Shown piece by piece: positions 36,081 through 45,515 of a stretch of 64,000 nt of DNA. The notes beneath the pieces were generated by a model. That model was given only the letters and a program-made list of their open reading frames with translations, searched no databases and had not been told where the DNA came from. Position 1 is the first letter of the stretch, and each line of letters begins with the position of its first letter. The stretch spans positions 806,001-870,000 of the forward strand of contig NZ_PIPQ01000001.1 of assembly GCF_003987015.1 (NCBI RefSeq), in the 5' to 3' direction. Origin of the DNA: Aliidiomarina taiwanensis. Its GTDB lineage: Bacteria > Pseudomonadota > Gammaproteobacteria > Enterobacterales > Alteromonadaceae. Position numbers and translations under genes: made by a program.

Positions 36081-37010
36081 TTACAAGCCGAAAAAGCGAA
36101 GGTAACGCCGCATCTGCTGTTGCGCCGTGGCGAGTCCCATGGGTTGAAAGCGCACTTTACTACCTGGTGGTCGCTGGGCTAGGTTATAGCCTGATAAAGG
36201 CAAAATACTGCCTAACTTCGGGTAGCCTCCCAAGGTTTGTCGTTGCTGCAATAAAATTATGGGCTGGCCATCGCCTGGCACTTGTATCGCCCCATAGCAA
36301 ACGGGCTCCGACAAGAGGTTGCCTGACGGAGGAGCTATCGCGGGCCCATGCAGGCGTGCCCCCATGCTGTCGCTTTCCGTTGTTATTTCATACTCGTTGG
36401 TCCAAAAGGTGTGCCAAGCTTCTGCGCTAAATTCGTGCTGCTGATAGCCTGGTATCACATATAAGGTTAATTCAGAATGGAGGTCTGGTACGTACTTGTC
36501 GGGCATTTGACGTGGAACGCGCTCTTGCGAACTTGCAGCACAGGGAATAAAGTCGTTGGGCTGTAAATGGCACCCGTCGCCCGTGAGCCCCCCAAGTTTA
36601 TTACGCGCTACGGTGGCACAACTGCCTAGGACATTTGGCACCTGAAAGCCCCCTGCCACAGCCACGTATGCACGAAAGCCATAGCGTGGATAGCCAAATT
36701 TCAACACGTCGCCTGGCTTTACCCAGAAGCTGCGCCAAGGCGCTTTGGGTTGACCATTGACCGTGAGGTTTAAGTCGCCTCCCGTTACAGCCACCATGCT
36801 GTGAGTATGGCTTTCTAATTCAGTACCCCCGGCAGTAATTTCAATCACAGCACATTCAGGCCCATTGTCCAGCAGTCGGTTTGCCCAATTTGCAGAAACC
36901 GCGTCGGCTGGGCCTCCTGGTGTGACGCCTAAATGCTGAAACCCATATCGACCTTGGTCTTGAAGCGTGGCATGAATACCCGATTTAATCACACGCATGC
37001 CTGTGCTCAT
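36081..37010 (-). CDS. pxpC: 5-oxoprolinase subunit C (KipA/biotin-dependent carboxyltransferase family)
   Basis: 309 residues. Recognised by IKSGIHATLQDQGRYGFQHLGV and GGPADAVSANWANRLL at the start, and ILLQQRQTLGGYPKLG near the end. With PxpA and PxpB it forms the prokaryotic ATP-dependent 5-oxoprolinase that opens 5-oxoproline to glutamate. The ATG overlaps pxpB by four bases. It is the last of the three pxp genes and is followed directly by glnS. Confidence 0.92.
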   Translation of the reverse strand: MSTGMRVIKSGIHATLQDQGRYGFQHLGVTPGGPADAVSANWANRLLDNGPECAVIEITAGGTELESHTHSMVAVTGGDLNLTVNGQPKAPWRSFWVKPGDVLKFGYPRYGFRAYVAVAGGFQVPNVLGSCATVARNKLGGLTGDGCHLQPNDFIPCAASSQERVPRQMPDKYVPDLHSELTLYVIPGYQQHEFSAEAWHTFWTNEYEITTESDSMGARLHGPAIAPPSGNLLSEPVCYGAIQVPGDGQPIILLQQRQTLGGYPKLGSILPLSGYNLAQRPPGSKVRFQPMGLATAQQQMRRYLRFFGL

Positions 37011-37708
37011 GTTGTATCTCCCTGACGAATAAATCTCACTTTATCACCTACTTGTACAGGGGTCATGGCGTCTGGGCCATGGGCTAACTGGATATTGCCG
37101 TTCACATTAAACCAACGCATTTGTGCCTTTCCAATGAGGTTCCAGCCCCCTGGGCCCGCAGTTGGGTAAACGGCGGTTTGCACCCCTGCTATACCGACAC
37201 TTCCCGCTGGTACTTGCTTGCGGGGCGTGTCGAGCCGTGGTGTCACTAATTGTTCATCGAGCCCGCTTAAGTAAGCAAACCCTGGCGAAAATCCAAGGGC
37301 CGCTACCACATAGTCAGCGGCTAGATGCTTCTCGATAACCTGATCCGGCGTTAATTTATTTAACGCCGCTACCCGCTCTAAGTCTGGGCCATGTTCGCCG
37401 CCGTACACCACAGGAACTTCAAGCAATAGAGGCTGAGCTTGTGGCAAGCGAGTTTGCTCGATTTCGCTGACCAAATGCTCAAGCGCAAGTTGGAGATCAT
37501 ATAACCGTACCGTGCGCGCGTCATAATAAACCAGCAAGGTGGAATAAGCTGGCACCACATCCACGACCACGTCGCTTAAGTTGGTTAAAATTTGCTGTCG
37601 TAACTGTGTCAGCAATAAAGGCAAATCGTCCGCTGCGTTACTGGTGAACGTCATCAAAAGGGCATCGACCCCTGCAACAGAAAAGTCAAAAGACACAGTC
37701 TTATGCAT
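37007..37708 (-). CDS. pxpB: 5-oxoprolinase subunit B (KipI family)
   Basis: 233 residues of the KipI/allophanate hydrolase subunit 1 type: VVPAYSTLLVYYD, VPVVYGGEHGPDL, the conserved GFSPGFAYLSGLDEQL, PAGSVGIAGVQTAVYPTAGPGGWNLIG. Catalytic partner of PxpC. It overlaps pxpA by eight bases and pxpC by four, indicating one coupled operon. Confidence 0.92.
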   Translation of the reverse strand: MHKTVSFDFSVAGVDALLMTFTSNAADDLPLLLTQLRQQILTNLSDVVVDVVPAYSTLLVYYDARTVRLYDLQLALEHLVSEIEQTRLPQAQPLLLEVPVVYGGEHGPDLERVAALNKLTPDQVIEKHLAADYVVAALGFSPGFAYLSGLDEQLVTPRLDTPRKQVPAGSVGIAGVQTAVYPTAGPGGWNLIGKAQMRWFNVNGNIQLAHGPDAMTPVQVGDKVRFIRQGDTT

Positions 37709-38462
37709 GGCCTTGCTCCAGCTCGTCGAGCATATTTCGTATATCCGCCACAGTGGCTACAGACTCGGGGTTGTCGCCATGCACACATAAGGTAACAACC
37801 GGCAGGTCCAGTAAAGTCCCTTGGTGACAACGCACTTGGCGGTGTTCTGCTATCATGCGAGCTTGAGCTAAAATAGCGGCTTTCGTTTGGTGCACACTAC
37901 CCTTGACATGCCTTGCCATAAGCAGGCCTTCTTTGGTGTAAGCCCGGTCCGCAAAGGCTTCAGGCCATAAGGTTACTTGTTGTAGCGCGGCTTCGTTGTT
38001 GTATAGTTCAAAGTTATTTGTGGCTAACACAACCAGTGGTAGGCTTGGGTCCACAGCGGCAACACCTCGCAGCACGGCCTCAAATACCGGCAATTTTTCC
38101 ATCATGTCGTTGTACAAGGCGCCGTGGGGCTTTACATACCCTAAAACGCCTCCTTCCGCCCTGCACATGCCTTGCAAGGCACTAACTTGGTATATCACCA
38201 TGGCAGTAATTTCTTCCAAGCTGCAGGCCATCGACCGTCTACCAAAGCCTTCTTTGTCGGGGTAACCTGGGTGTGCGCCTATCATCACATCGTGTTTTAC
38301 GGCTAAACGGACCGTGCGTTGCATGGTCACTGGGTCTGACGCATGGAAACCCGTGGCTATATTCGCACAATGGATTAAAGGCATAATGACTTCGTCATTT
38401 CCCATGCGCCAAGGGCCGAAGCCTTCCCCCAAATCGGCGTTCAGTAGTAATGGGCTGTGCAC
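37701..38462 (-). CDS. pxpA: 5-oxoprolinase subunit A (LamB/YcsF family)
   Basis: 253 residues. The N-terminus LLLNADLGEGFGPW, the segments NIATGFHASDPVTM and MIGAHPGYPDKEGFGRR, and VKPHGALYNDM are hallmarks of PxpA. I prefer the GTG at 38462, with GAGG six bases upstream, over the GTG at 38474 that encloses this site. It is the first gene of pxpABC. Loss of the pathway causes 5-oxoproline build-up in other bacteria; this compound forms spontaneously from glutamine. Confidence 0.92.
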   Translation of the reverse strand: MHSPLLLNADLGEGFGPWRMGNDEVIMPLIHCANIATGFHASDPVTMQRTVRLAVKHDVMIGAHPGYPDKEGFGRRSMACSLEEITAMVIYQVSALQGMCRAEGGVLGYVKPHGALYNDMMEKLPVFEAVLRGVAAVDPSLPLVVLATNNFELYNNEAALQQVTLWPEAFADRAYTKEGLLMARHVKGSVHQTKAAILAQARMIAEHRQVRCHQGTLLDLPVVTLCVHGDNPESVATVADIRNMLDELEQGHA

Positions 38463-38588
38463 GCGACACCTCACTTATCCGCTCTACGTTATGCAATTGT
38501 TTCGTACCCAACATCATGACAGACAAACCGCCAGAACTAAAACGCCTGATGGTCTGATGAGCAAGCAGCGGCACATGCGACACAAACA

Positions 38589-38624
38589 AAAACGCCCAGC
38601 GAGGCAAAGCCAGCTGGGCGTTTT
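38589..38624. terminator. Rho-independent terminator of the prfB-lysS operon
   Basis: AAAACGCCCAGC (38589-38600) and GCTGGGCGTTTT (38613-38624) form a 12-base-pair stem with a 12-base loop. On the minus strand it lies 18 bases after the lysS stop and is followed by a T-rich tail. Confidence 0.9.
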
Positions 38625-38642
38625 AACGAGTACTTCAGTGTT

Positions 38643-40160
38643 TTACTCGCCGCTCTCACGCGGACGCATGTGCGGGAATAAAAGCACGTCGCGAATCGAC
38701 GGCGAGTCAGTGAACAGCATGACAAGGCGGTCTAAACCAATCCCTTCACCTGCTGTGGGTGGCATACCATGTTCGAGCGCAGTAACATAGTCTTCGTCAT
38801 AGAACATGGCCTCGGCGTCACCCGCCTCTTTTTGGTTCACCTGTTCTTGGAAGCGCTCTGCTTGGTCTTCCGCGTCGTTTAACTCCGAGAAACCATTGGC
38901 TATTTCACGGCCGCCCACAAACAACTCAAAGCGGTCCGTCACAAATGGGTTGTCGTCGTTACGACGGGCTAGGGGCGACACTTCAGCCGGGTAAGCGGTA
39001 ATGAAGGTTGGCTCCATTAGCTTGTGCTCTGCGGTTTCTTCAAAAATTTCAATTTGAATTTTACCTAAGCCCCAACTGTCCTGTACCTGAATACCTAAAC
39101 TCTCCGCCAAGGCTGTCGCTTGAGCCATATCATTTAACTGCTCGAGCGTTACCCCTTCGTTGTACTTGAGAATAGCTTCTAGCACAGTTAAACGTGCAAA
39201 AGGTTCACCAAAGTGGAAGGTGTTCCCTTGATACGTCACGTCTGTAGTACCAAGTAAGTCGAGCGCCAAACCACGCAGCATTTCTTCTGTTAAGTCCATC
39301 AAGTCTTTGTAGTCTGAATAACCCCAGTAGAACTCCAACATAGTGAATTCTGGGTTATGCCGCGTCGACAAACCTTCGTTACGGAAACTGCGGTTAATTT
39401 CAAACACCTTTTCAAAGCCACCCACAACCAAACGCTTAAGGTATAGCTCAGGTGCAATACGCAGGTACAGGTCCATGTCCAACGCATTATGGTGCGTAAC
39501 GAATGGACGCGCACTGGCACCGCCAGGAATCACATGCATCATCGGCGTTTCTACTTCTAAGAAGCGACGTTCGGTTAAAAACTGGCGAATGTAATTAATG
39601 GTTTTACTGCGCATTAAAAAGGTTTCGCGCGACTTGGTGTTCACAATCAAGTCTAAATAACGCTGACGGTAACGGGTTTCCTGGTCGGCTAAACCATGGA
39701 ATTTATCTGGTAATGGGCGTAGCGCTTTAGTCAGTAAACGAATCTCGTCCACTTGCACTGTCAGCTCACCGGTTTTCGTGAAAAACAAGGTACCACTGGC
39801 ACCCACAATGTCACCCAAGTCCCATTTTTTGAAGTCGTTGTTATAAACGCCTTCAGCCAAGTTGTCCCGTGCTACGTACAGCTGAATTTGACCCGACATA
39901 TCTTGAATAGTGGCAAAGCTAGCCTTACCCATTATACGGCGCAGCATCATACGCCCTGCTACATGAACACGCACGCCTTCTGCAATCAAGGCTTCCGGGT
40001 CTTTGTTCGCGTGTGCTGCATGCAAGTCGGCAGCCAGGCTGTCACGACGGAAGTCATTTGGAAAAGCAATCCCCTTTTCACGCAGGCCCTTCAGTTTCTC
40101 CTTGCGCTCAACACGTTGCTGATTCACATCCACCTGCGGTTCTTGCCTGTTATCCGTCAT
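38643..40160 (-). CDS. lysS: Lysyl-tRNA synthetase (class II)
   Basis: 505 residues. An OB-fold anticodon-binding domain (about 60-170) precedes the class II catalytic core: motif 1 around [15 protein letters not shown] with FLEVETPMM, motif 2 [20 protein letters not shown], and motif 3 [16 protein letters not shown]. It charges tRNA-Lys. It follows prfB by 36 bases on the same strand, the arrangement conserved in gammaproteobacteria. Confidence 0.97.
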   Translation of the reverse strand: MTDNRQEPQVDVNQQRVERKEKLKGLREKGIAFPNDFRRDSLAADLHAAHANKDPEALIAEGVRVHVAGRMMLRRIMGKASFATIQDMSGQIQLYVARDNLAEGVYNNDFKKWDLGDIVGASGTLFFTKTGELTVQVDEIRLLTKALRPLPDKFHGLADQETRYRQRYLDLIVNTKSRETFLMRSKTINYIRQFLTERRFLEVETPMMHVIPGGASARPFVTHHNALDMDLYLRIAPELYLKRLVVGGFEKVFEINRSFRNEGLSTRHNPEFTMLEFYWGYSDYKDLMDLTEEMLRGLALDLLGTTDVTYQGNTFHFGEPFARLTVLEAILKYNEGVTLEQLNDMAQATALAESLGIQVQDSWGLGKIQIEIFEETAEHKLMEPTFITAYPAEVSPLARRNDDNPFVTDRFELFVGGREIANGFSELNDAEDQAERFQEQVNQKEAGDAEAMFYDEDYVTALEHGMPPTAGEGIGLDRLVMLFTDSPSIRDVLLFPHMRPRESGE

Positions 40161-40196
40161 TGCTTTTCCTCTACGTTCAATACAATCAATAAATAG

Positions 40197-41295
40197 TTAT
40201 AAACCAGACTTCAGGCTCGCTTCAATGAAGCGATCAAGATCGCCATCAAGCACGGCCTGAGTACTACCTGTTTCTACGCCTGTGCGTAAATCTTTAATCC
40301 GTGCATCGTCAAGTACATACGAGCGAATTTGACTACCCCAGCCAATGTCGGACTTGCTGTCTTCTAATGCTTGGCGCTCTTCGCTTTGCTTTAGCATTTC
40401 AAGTTCATACAGCTTTGCACGTAGCTGCTTCATGGCTTGATCTTTGTTTTTATGCTGCGACCTGTCATTCTGGCACTGCACCACGGTTCCCGTCGGTTCG
40501 TGGGTTATACGCACCGCTGAGTCCGTACGGTTAACGTGCTGACCTCCGGCACCGGAGGCGCGATACGTGTCAATTCGCAAGTCAGCTGGATTAATGTCAA
40601 TTTCAATATCGTCGTCGACTTCTGGGTAAACAAACACAGACGTAAACGACGTGTGGCGACGATTACCTGAGTCAAATGGAGACTTACGCACTAGTCGGTG
40701 CACACCTGTTTCAGTACGAAGCCAACCAAAAGCGTATTCACCTTGCACTCGAATGGTCGCCGACTTTACACCTGCCACATCACCGTCTGACAATTCAATA
40801 ATCTCTGTTTTCATGTCGTGGGCATCGGCCCACCGTAAATACATGCGCAGCACCATGCTGGTCCAGTCTTGTGCTTCGGTTCCACCCGACCCTGCTTGTA
40901 AGTCAATATAGCAGTCGTTGGCGTCGTTCGGGCCGGAGAACATGCGACGAAACTCTAACGTTTCTAACACCTCACGCCAACGCCCTACTTCTGCACGGGC
41001 TTCGGTTAAAGTTTCTTCGTCGTCGGCTTCAATAGCTAGCTCGACATAGGCCTCGGCGTCATCTAAACCTGTGGCAATATCACGAAAACCTTGCACTAAG
41101 TTTTCTAATTCGGAACGTTCCTTCCCCAAAGCTTGCGCCTGTGCCGGGTTGTTCCATACATCTGGGTCTTCGAGTTCCCGTTCTACTTCTTCTAAACGCT
41201 CTTCTTTAACCGTTAAGTCAAAGATACCCCCGAAGCAGTTCAGTGCGCTTTCTGAGGTCTTGAATTTCGTTGCTTAGTGCGTTTGTTTCTAACAT
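40197..41295 (-). CDS. prfB: Peptide chain release factor 2, with programmed +1 frameshift
   Basis: The full product is 365 residues, made from two frames. ATG 41295 (AGGA upstream) opens a 25-codon frame ending LLRGYL at an in-frame TGA (41220-41218). The junction reads GGGGGTATCTTTGAC: an internal Shine-Dalgarno-like G-run, slippery CTT, then TGA, as in E. coli prfB. A +1 shift continues as D-L-T-V-K-E-E-R to 40197. The body contains the GGQ motif ([13 protein letters not shown]) and the SPF tripeptide that reads UGA/UAA. Low RF2 slows termination at TGA and favours the shift, so the gene autoregulates. Confidence 0.97.
41218..41232 (-). promoter_or_regulatory. Programmed ribosomal frameshift site in prfB
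   Basis: On the minus strand a G5 run, TAT, slippery CTT and the TGA stop with following C occur with the spacing used in known RF2 genes. Reading past this point requires a +1 shift. Confidence 0.95.
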
Positions 41296-41376
41296 GAACT
41301 CATCCTTTCTTCGCGTTGTTAGCGGGAATTAAAAACGGCCGTTAGTTTAGCGGATTTCCCTTAAAAACAACAGGCT

Positions 41377-43104
41377 TTAAGCGGGCCAGATATGCTCAAT
41401 CATTAATTGCAGCTTACTTTCACCACGAAAGGTGTTTTCTTGCAAACGGAAGGCCAGTTGAACCCATTCGGTATTCGGAAATTGCCAGCCAGCATTTGGA
41501 ACATGAAAGGCAATTGCATCGACTAATTGGGTGCTACCTTCCACTTCTAGCACAAGCTTAAGATGAACGTCTTTCAACCACCGGTGCTGCACCACACGAA
41601 ACAGGCCATCGAAGACCGGCTCTTCAAACTTCTGCCCCCAGGGGCCGGCGTTATTCAAGGCATGGACAAGTTGTAAGTTAAAGTCCGCCGGTGCAAGGGC
41701 ACCGTCAGACCAAATAATCCGCTCGAGCAGGTGCGGTTCAATCCATTCATTGGCAATGCGCTGAACGTGTTCTTGGAAAAGCTCGAACTTGTCTTTGGGC
41801 ACCGACAAACCTGCGGCCATCGCGTGGCCACCAAAACGCTCAATGCACTCCGGTGCTAAGGTATGTACTCGCTCCAACAAGTCGCGAATATGCAGCCCTG
41901 GAATGGACCGAGCAGACCCCTTTAATAGGTTGTCACCCGCATCAGCAAAGGCGATGACAGGTCGATGAAAGCGCTCCTTTAAGCGCCCAGCTAAAATACC
42001 GATCACCCCTTGGTGCCAGTCAGGCTCGTATACCGCTAATATATTTGGAAAACTGTCGGCGTCTAATTCGAATTTCGCGAGCAGCGACTCTGCGTCCTGC
42101 TGCATGCTTTGTTCAATGGTACGCCTCGAACGGTTCAGCTCGTCGAGCCGCAAGGCATGCTCGCGTGCTTCTGTCGCGTCATTGGCGAGCAGGCAATCAA
42201 TGCCCTTTTGCATATCATCTAAGCGGCCTGCTGCATTAATACGTGGCCCAACGGTAAAGCCTAAGTCGCGCGCTTGTATCTGTGCAGGCTCCCGTTGAGC
42301 AACCTGCAGCAAAGCGGTAATGCCCGGGATACACAAACCTTGGCGAATACGCGCAACACCTTGCTGCACTAATATGCGGTTGTTGTAGTCGAGTGGTACC
42401 ACGTCAGCTACCGTGCCGACTGCCACCAAGTCAAGCCACTGCGCTAAGTTAACCTGAGCCGCAGGGTGATTTGACTGCTGGTCTCGAAACCAAGCCCGCA
42501 GTGCCATTAACACATAAAAAGTGACGCCAACACCTGCTAGGGCCTTACTCGCAAACGAACAAGCCGGCTGATTCGGGTTCACCATGGCATAGGCCTCTGG
42601 CAAACGATCAGCCGTTAAGTGGTGATCTGTGATAATAACATCTATGCCTAACCGGTTCGCTTCTTCCACTGCGGTAAAGCTACTCACACCGTTATCTACG
42701 GTAATAATTAAGTTTGTCTGCTCTGCATGGGCAAGCTTTACTAGCTCGGGTGACAAGCCATACCCGTCATGAAAGCGGTTGGGCACCATAAAGTGCACTC
42801 GGCGTGCCCCCATCGCGGTAAGCGCACGCATGAATAAAGCAACACTGGTGGCTCCGTCTGCGTCAAAGTCACCAACAATACAAATGGACTCATCGGCTAA
42901 GATTGCTTGGCCAATGCGGGCCGCAGATTTCTCTGCATCTTTTAGCGTATTAAAGTGCAGCAACCCACGCAGCTGCAAATCAAGCTCGCTCGCTTGGAGA
43001 ACGCCGCGACGGGCTAATATGTGTCGCAAAGGCAAAGGTAAGTGCTGCGGCAGCCCCTCGATACCAGCATCGGGGCGGCGTTTTAATCGTACGTGTGTGG
43101 TCAT
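41377..43104 (-). CDS. recJ: Single-strand-specific exonuclease RecJ
   Basis: 575 residues, a 5'-3' single-strand DNA exonuclease of RecF-pathway recombination and mismatch repair. DHH-family phosphoesterase motifs: DFDADGATS (79-87), VDNGVSS (137-142), TDHH (159-162), and the C-terminal DHHA1 motif with GGHAMAAGLSV. It starts three bases after the dsbC stop and leads towards prfB, matching the dsbC-recJ-prfB-lysS order of related genomes. Confidence 0.96.
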   Translation of the reverse strand: MTTHVRLKRRPDAGIEGLPQHLPLPLRHILARRGVLQASELDLQLRGLLHFNTLKDAEKSAARIGQAILADESICIVGDFDADGATSVALFMRALTAMGARRVHFMVPNRFHDGYGLSPELVKLAHAEQTNLIITVDNGVSSFTAVEEANRLGIDVIITDHHLTADRLPEAYAMVNPNQPACSFASKALAGVGVTFYVLMALRAWFRDQQSNHPAAQVNLAQWLDLVAVGTVADVVPLDYNNRILVQQGVARIRQGLCIPGITALLQVAQREPAQIQARDLGFTVGPRINAAGRLDDMQKGIDCLLANDATEAREHALRLDELNRSRRTIEQSMQQDAESLLAKFELDADSFPNILAVYEPDWHQGVIGILAGRLKERFHRPVIAFADAGDNLLKGSARSIPGLHIRDLLERVHTLAPECIERFGGHAMAAGLSVPKDKFELFQEHVQRIANEWIEPHLLERIIWSDGALAPADFNLQLVHALNNAGPWGQKFEEPVFDGLFRVVQHRWLKDVHLKLVLEVEGSTQLVDAIAFHVPNAGWQFPNTEWVQLAFRLQENTFRGESKLQLMIEHIWPA

Positions 43105-43107
43105 GAT

Positions 43108-43857
43108 TTACCGTGCGCTAGCGCGAAGTTCTTGCAAAAGACGCTCTGGAGGTACAAATCCGGGAATTAAGTTGCCATTGGGCAAAATAATTGCCGGAGT
43201 TCCGGTAATGCCCATTTGACGTGCCAAACTTAAGTGCTGTTGCATGGTTTGGTCGCAACGGCTAAGACGCGGCTTCTGCCCTGCCATAGCACGTGTCATG
43301 GCGTCAGCTGGGTTACTCGCACAGAAAATACTGTTGAGTTCAGTGGCCGAGCTATGCTCTAGGCCTGCCCGCGGAAACGCCAAATATTCAATACTAATAC
43401 CCAAGTTTTGATACCCTGCCATTTGTTCGTGCAGTTGACGACAGTAAGGGCAGGTGTGGTCGGTGAAAATCGTCACTTTGTAACCTTCGTTCATCGCCGG
43501 ATACTTAATGGTCAAGTCCGCATTTTCCCGCACTAAGGCTTGGCGCACTTGGCTTACCGCTTGTTCGGTTAGGTCAGTGGGCGGCATCTGTTCAATGGAA
43601 AAAACTTTTCCCGCTATGAGGCGGCTGCCATCATGGGTAATATAGAAAGCACCTTGGCTGGTAAAAACCTGCATGTACCCTTCTAGCTCTGTGGCTTCAC
43701 GCACACGCTCTACTTGCAACCCCATCTGCCCTAATCGTTGCTCGATAGCGGGCGTTAACTCGGGCTCTGTGGGCTGTTCCGAACTCAGTGCAACACCACT
43801 CAACAGGCTGCTGATAGCAAGCAATGACACACCCAAAATACGACTGTTCAAGCGCAC
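43108..43857 (-). CDS. dsbC: Periplasmic disulfide isomerase DsbC
   Basis: 249 residues from GTG 43857, chosen because GGAAGG lies seven bases upstream and the signal peptide (about 1-26) begins there; the frame extends to 43932 without a ribosome site. An N-terminal dimerisation domain is followed by a thioredoxin fold with C136-PY-C139 and the TGTPAIIL cis-proline loop; a second cysteine pair is present (SIFCAS and SRCDQ). It rearranges wrong disulfides in exported proteins. It sits between xerD and recJ. Confidence 0.93.
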   Translation of the reverse strand: MRLNSRILGVSLLAISSLLSGVALSSEQPTEPELTPAIEQRLGQMGLQVERVREATELEGYMQVFTSQGAFYITHDGSRLIAGKVFSIEQMPPTDLTEQAVSQVRQALVRENADLTIKYPAMNEGYKVTIFTDHTCPYCRQLHEQMAGYQNLGISIEYLAFPRAGLEHSSATELNSIFCASNPADAMTRAMAGQKPRLSRCDQTMQQHLSLARQMGITGTPAIILPNGNLIPGFVPPERLLQELRASAR

Positions 43858-43949
43858 GACTCTGCCTTCCTTTTCTTGATAACTCTTGGTATGTAAGACC
43901 GAAACATTACGCTGAATAGTATAAAAACACAAGGCATGCAGCGTGCTGT

Positions 43950-44843
43950 TTAGCCCCTTGGGTGGTGTTCAGAGTGGAGCTGTTTTAAACGCTCTTTCGC
44001 GACTTGCGTATAGATTTGCGTGGTGGCTATATCCGCATGGCCTAAAAGCATTTGCAGTGCCCGTAAGTCGGCACCATGATTCAGTAAGTGAGTGGCAAAA
44101 GCATGGCGTAACTTATGTGGTGACAAGTTGCGTGTAACGCCCGCAAGCTCAGCGTATATCTTCACCCGATGCCAAAAGGTTTGACGGGTCATTTTTCGAG
44201 CCCTTCCGGACAAAAACACCAAATCAGTCGGTTGTTTTACAAAGTCTGCTCTTTGGTACTTTAAGTACTGCTCAAGCCAATGCAAAGCTTCTTCCCCCAA
44301 GGGAACGAGTCGTTCTTTATCACCCTTACCAACAACTCGCACTAAGCCTTGGCGCAGGCTTATTTCGCTCATCCGTAAACTAATGAGTTCTGTTACTCGC
44401 AGCCCTGTGGCGTACATAACCTCTAGCATGGCCTTGTCTCGTACACCAATCGCCGTTTGTGTGTCTGGCGCTTCTAATAAAGCTGTCACCTCGGCTTCAC
44501 TCAGGGTGTCTGGTAATGACGCTGCTTGTTTGGGAGTACGAAGGTAAGTGCAAGGGTTGTCTTCGCGGCCGCCGGTTCGTTGCAGGTACTGGTAATACTT
44601 TCTACAAGCACTTAAAAGCCGTGCTTGCGAACGTGCAGTGCGGCCTTCGCGGCTTAATTGAGCTATAAAGTCTTCCAACTGCTGCCCTTGCACCTGGGCC
44701 AATTGTTGGTTTTCTGGCATGGTATTCAACGGCGTCATCAGCCAACGTTCAAGCTGTTTTAAGTCTGAACGGTAAGCTGCTAATGTGTGTTCGCTCACAC
44801 CCTGACCTAGCCACAGCTGGTCGAGAAACTCATCTATTTGCAC
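43950..44843 (-). CDS. xerD: Site-specific tyrosine recombinase XerD
   Basis: 297 residues. The N-terminal SAM-like core-binding domain (about 1-100) and catalytic domain carry all tyrosine recombinase residues: R149 (ATGLRVTEL), K173, H243 and R246 (HKLRHAF), H269 (LLGHADI), Y278 (TQIYTQV). With XerC it resolves chromosome dimers at dif. It is chromosomal and heads the xerD-dsbC-recJ cluster, so it is not a phage integrase. Confidence 0.96.
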   Translation of the reverse strand: MQIDEFLDQLWLGQGVSEHTLAAYRSDLKQLERWLMTPLNTMPENQQLAQVQGQQLEDFIAQLSREGRTARSQARLLSACRKYYQYLQRTGGREDNPCTYLRTPKQAASLPDTLSEAEVTALLEAPDTQTAIGVRDKAMLEVMYATGLRVTELISLRMSEISLRQGLVRVVGKGDKERLVPLGEEALHWLEQYLKYQRADFVKQPTDLVFLSGRARKMTRQTFWHRVKIYAELAGVTRNLSPHKLRHAFATHLLNHGADLRALQMLLGHADIATTQIYTQVAKERLKQLHSEHHPRG

Positions 44844-44917
44844 CTACACCTCTGCCTTCTATTCGTCCCCTTTTAACTAATATAACACGGTCAATCGAGA
44901 AAGTAGGCACGACCCGC

Positions 44918-45370
44918 TTACGCATGTGCATGCAGTTGGTCAAGCATGTCCACTAAATCCGCTTCACGCAGCCCCGACTCGGCACGCTCTTGTTCCCGAG
45001 CGACCAACCAATGAGGCAGAGACTGCTGCACAATGCTTGGCAGTACCACCTGCTCAGTGCTTGACACCAAGGGCGCAGGCCGTAAACAGTCCGTTAAAAA
45101 CCAGTCAAGAAACGTCTGCTCTGTGAGCGTGGGCGTCTGTCGTTCGGCCTCTTCTTTGGAGGCATACAAGGGGCGCTGCACTCCCACCGCAAAAGGCGGG
45201 CTCCAAGCAGTCTCTTCATGTGCTGTAGGCGGTGGCTGCCAGTCCGGCGCATGAGGGCTCAAACTAGCCAGCATGAGTCGAAATTTGGCTCCTTGGGGCG
45301 CATGCAAAGCAGCACTTAACGGCTCCGCAAAGTCTTGTTCTTTATGTACCCACTGAACCTGATCTACCAT
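44918..45370 (-). CDS. Hypothetical protein upstream of xerD
   Basis: 150 residues from ATG 45370 (AAGGG ten bases upstream); the frame is open to 45439, so a longer form is possible. No signal peptide, membrane helix or known motif is visible. The sequence is rich in proline, glutamine and acidic residues, with segments AKFRLMLASLSPHAPDW and FLDWFLTDCLRPAP. It is on the same strand as xerD, 74 bases away, and divergent from the response-regulator gene. I do not recognise a family. Confidence 0.55.
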   Translation of the reverse strand: MVDQVQWVHKEQDFAEPLSAALHAPQGAKFRLMLASLSPHAPDWQPPPTAHEETAWSPPFAVGVQRPLYASKEEAERQTPTLTEQTFLDWFLTDCLRPAPLVSSTEQVVLPSIVQQSLPHWLVAREQERAESGLREADLVDMLDQLHAHA

Positions 45371-45515
45371 ATTTCTTCTACCCTTACCGCTGATGCTTCT
45401 CCTATTTCGGCTGTCTAGCAAGGAACTTAAGCTGGTCATGGCTATTGAAATACCACCAATTTCTTTTATGCTTGAAGATATTCCTTAAAAGCACCAGCTT
45501 ATTGAGTATGACCCT

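Noticed and set aside
38314..38790. Plus-strand frame of about 158 codons across pxpA, the terminator and lysS
   Set aside because: It crosses a clear terminator and the ends of two real genes on the other strand; the translation resembles no protein.
39753..40196. Plus-strand frame of about 147 codons antisense to lysS
   Set aside because: Antisense shadow of the lysS N-terminal region, without a start site or motif.
40197..41129. prfB starting at the internal ATG 41129
   Set aside because: The upstream frame matches the RF2 N-terminus and is joined by the conserved frameshift site, so the internal ATG is not the true start.
43950..44843. Tyrosine recombinase as a sign of an integrated element
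   Set aside because: It is the chromosomal XerD by sequence and by its conserved neighbours; no attachment repeats or phage genes are present.
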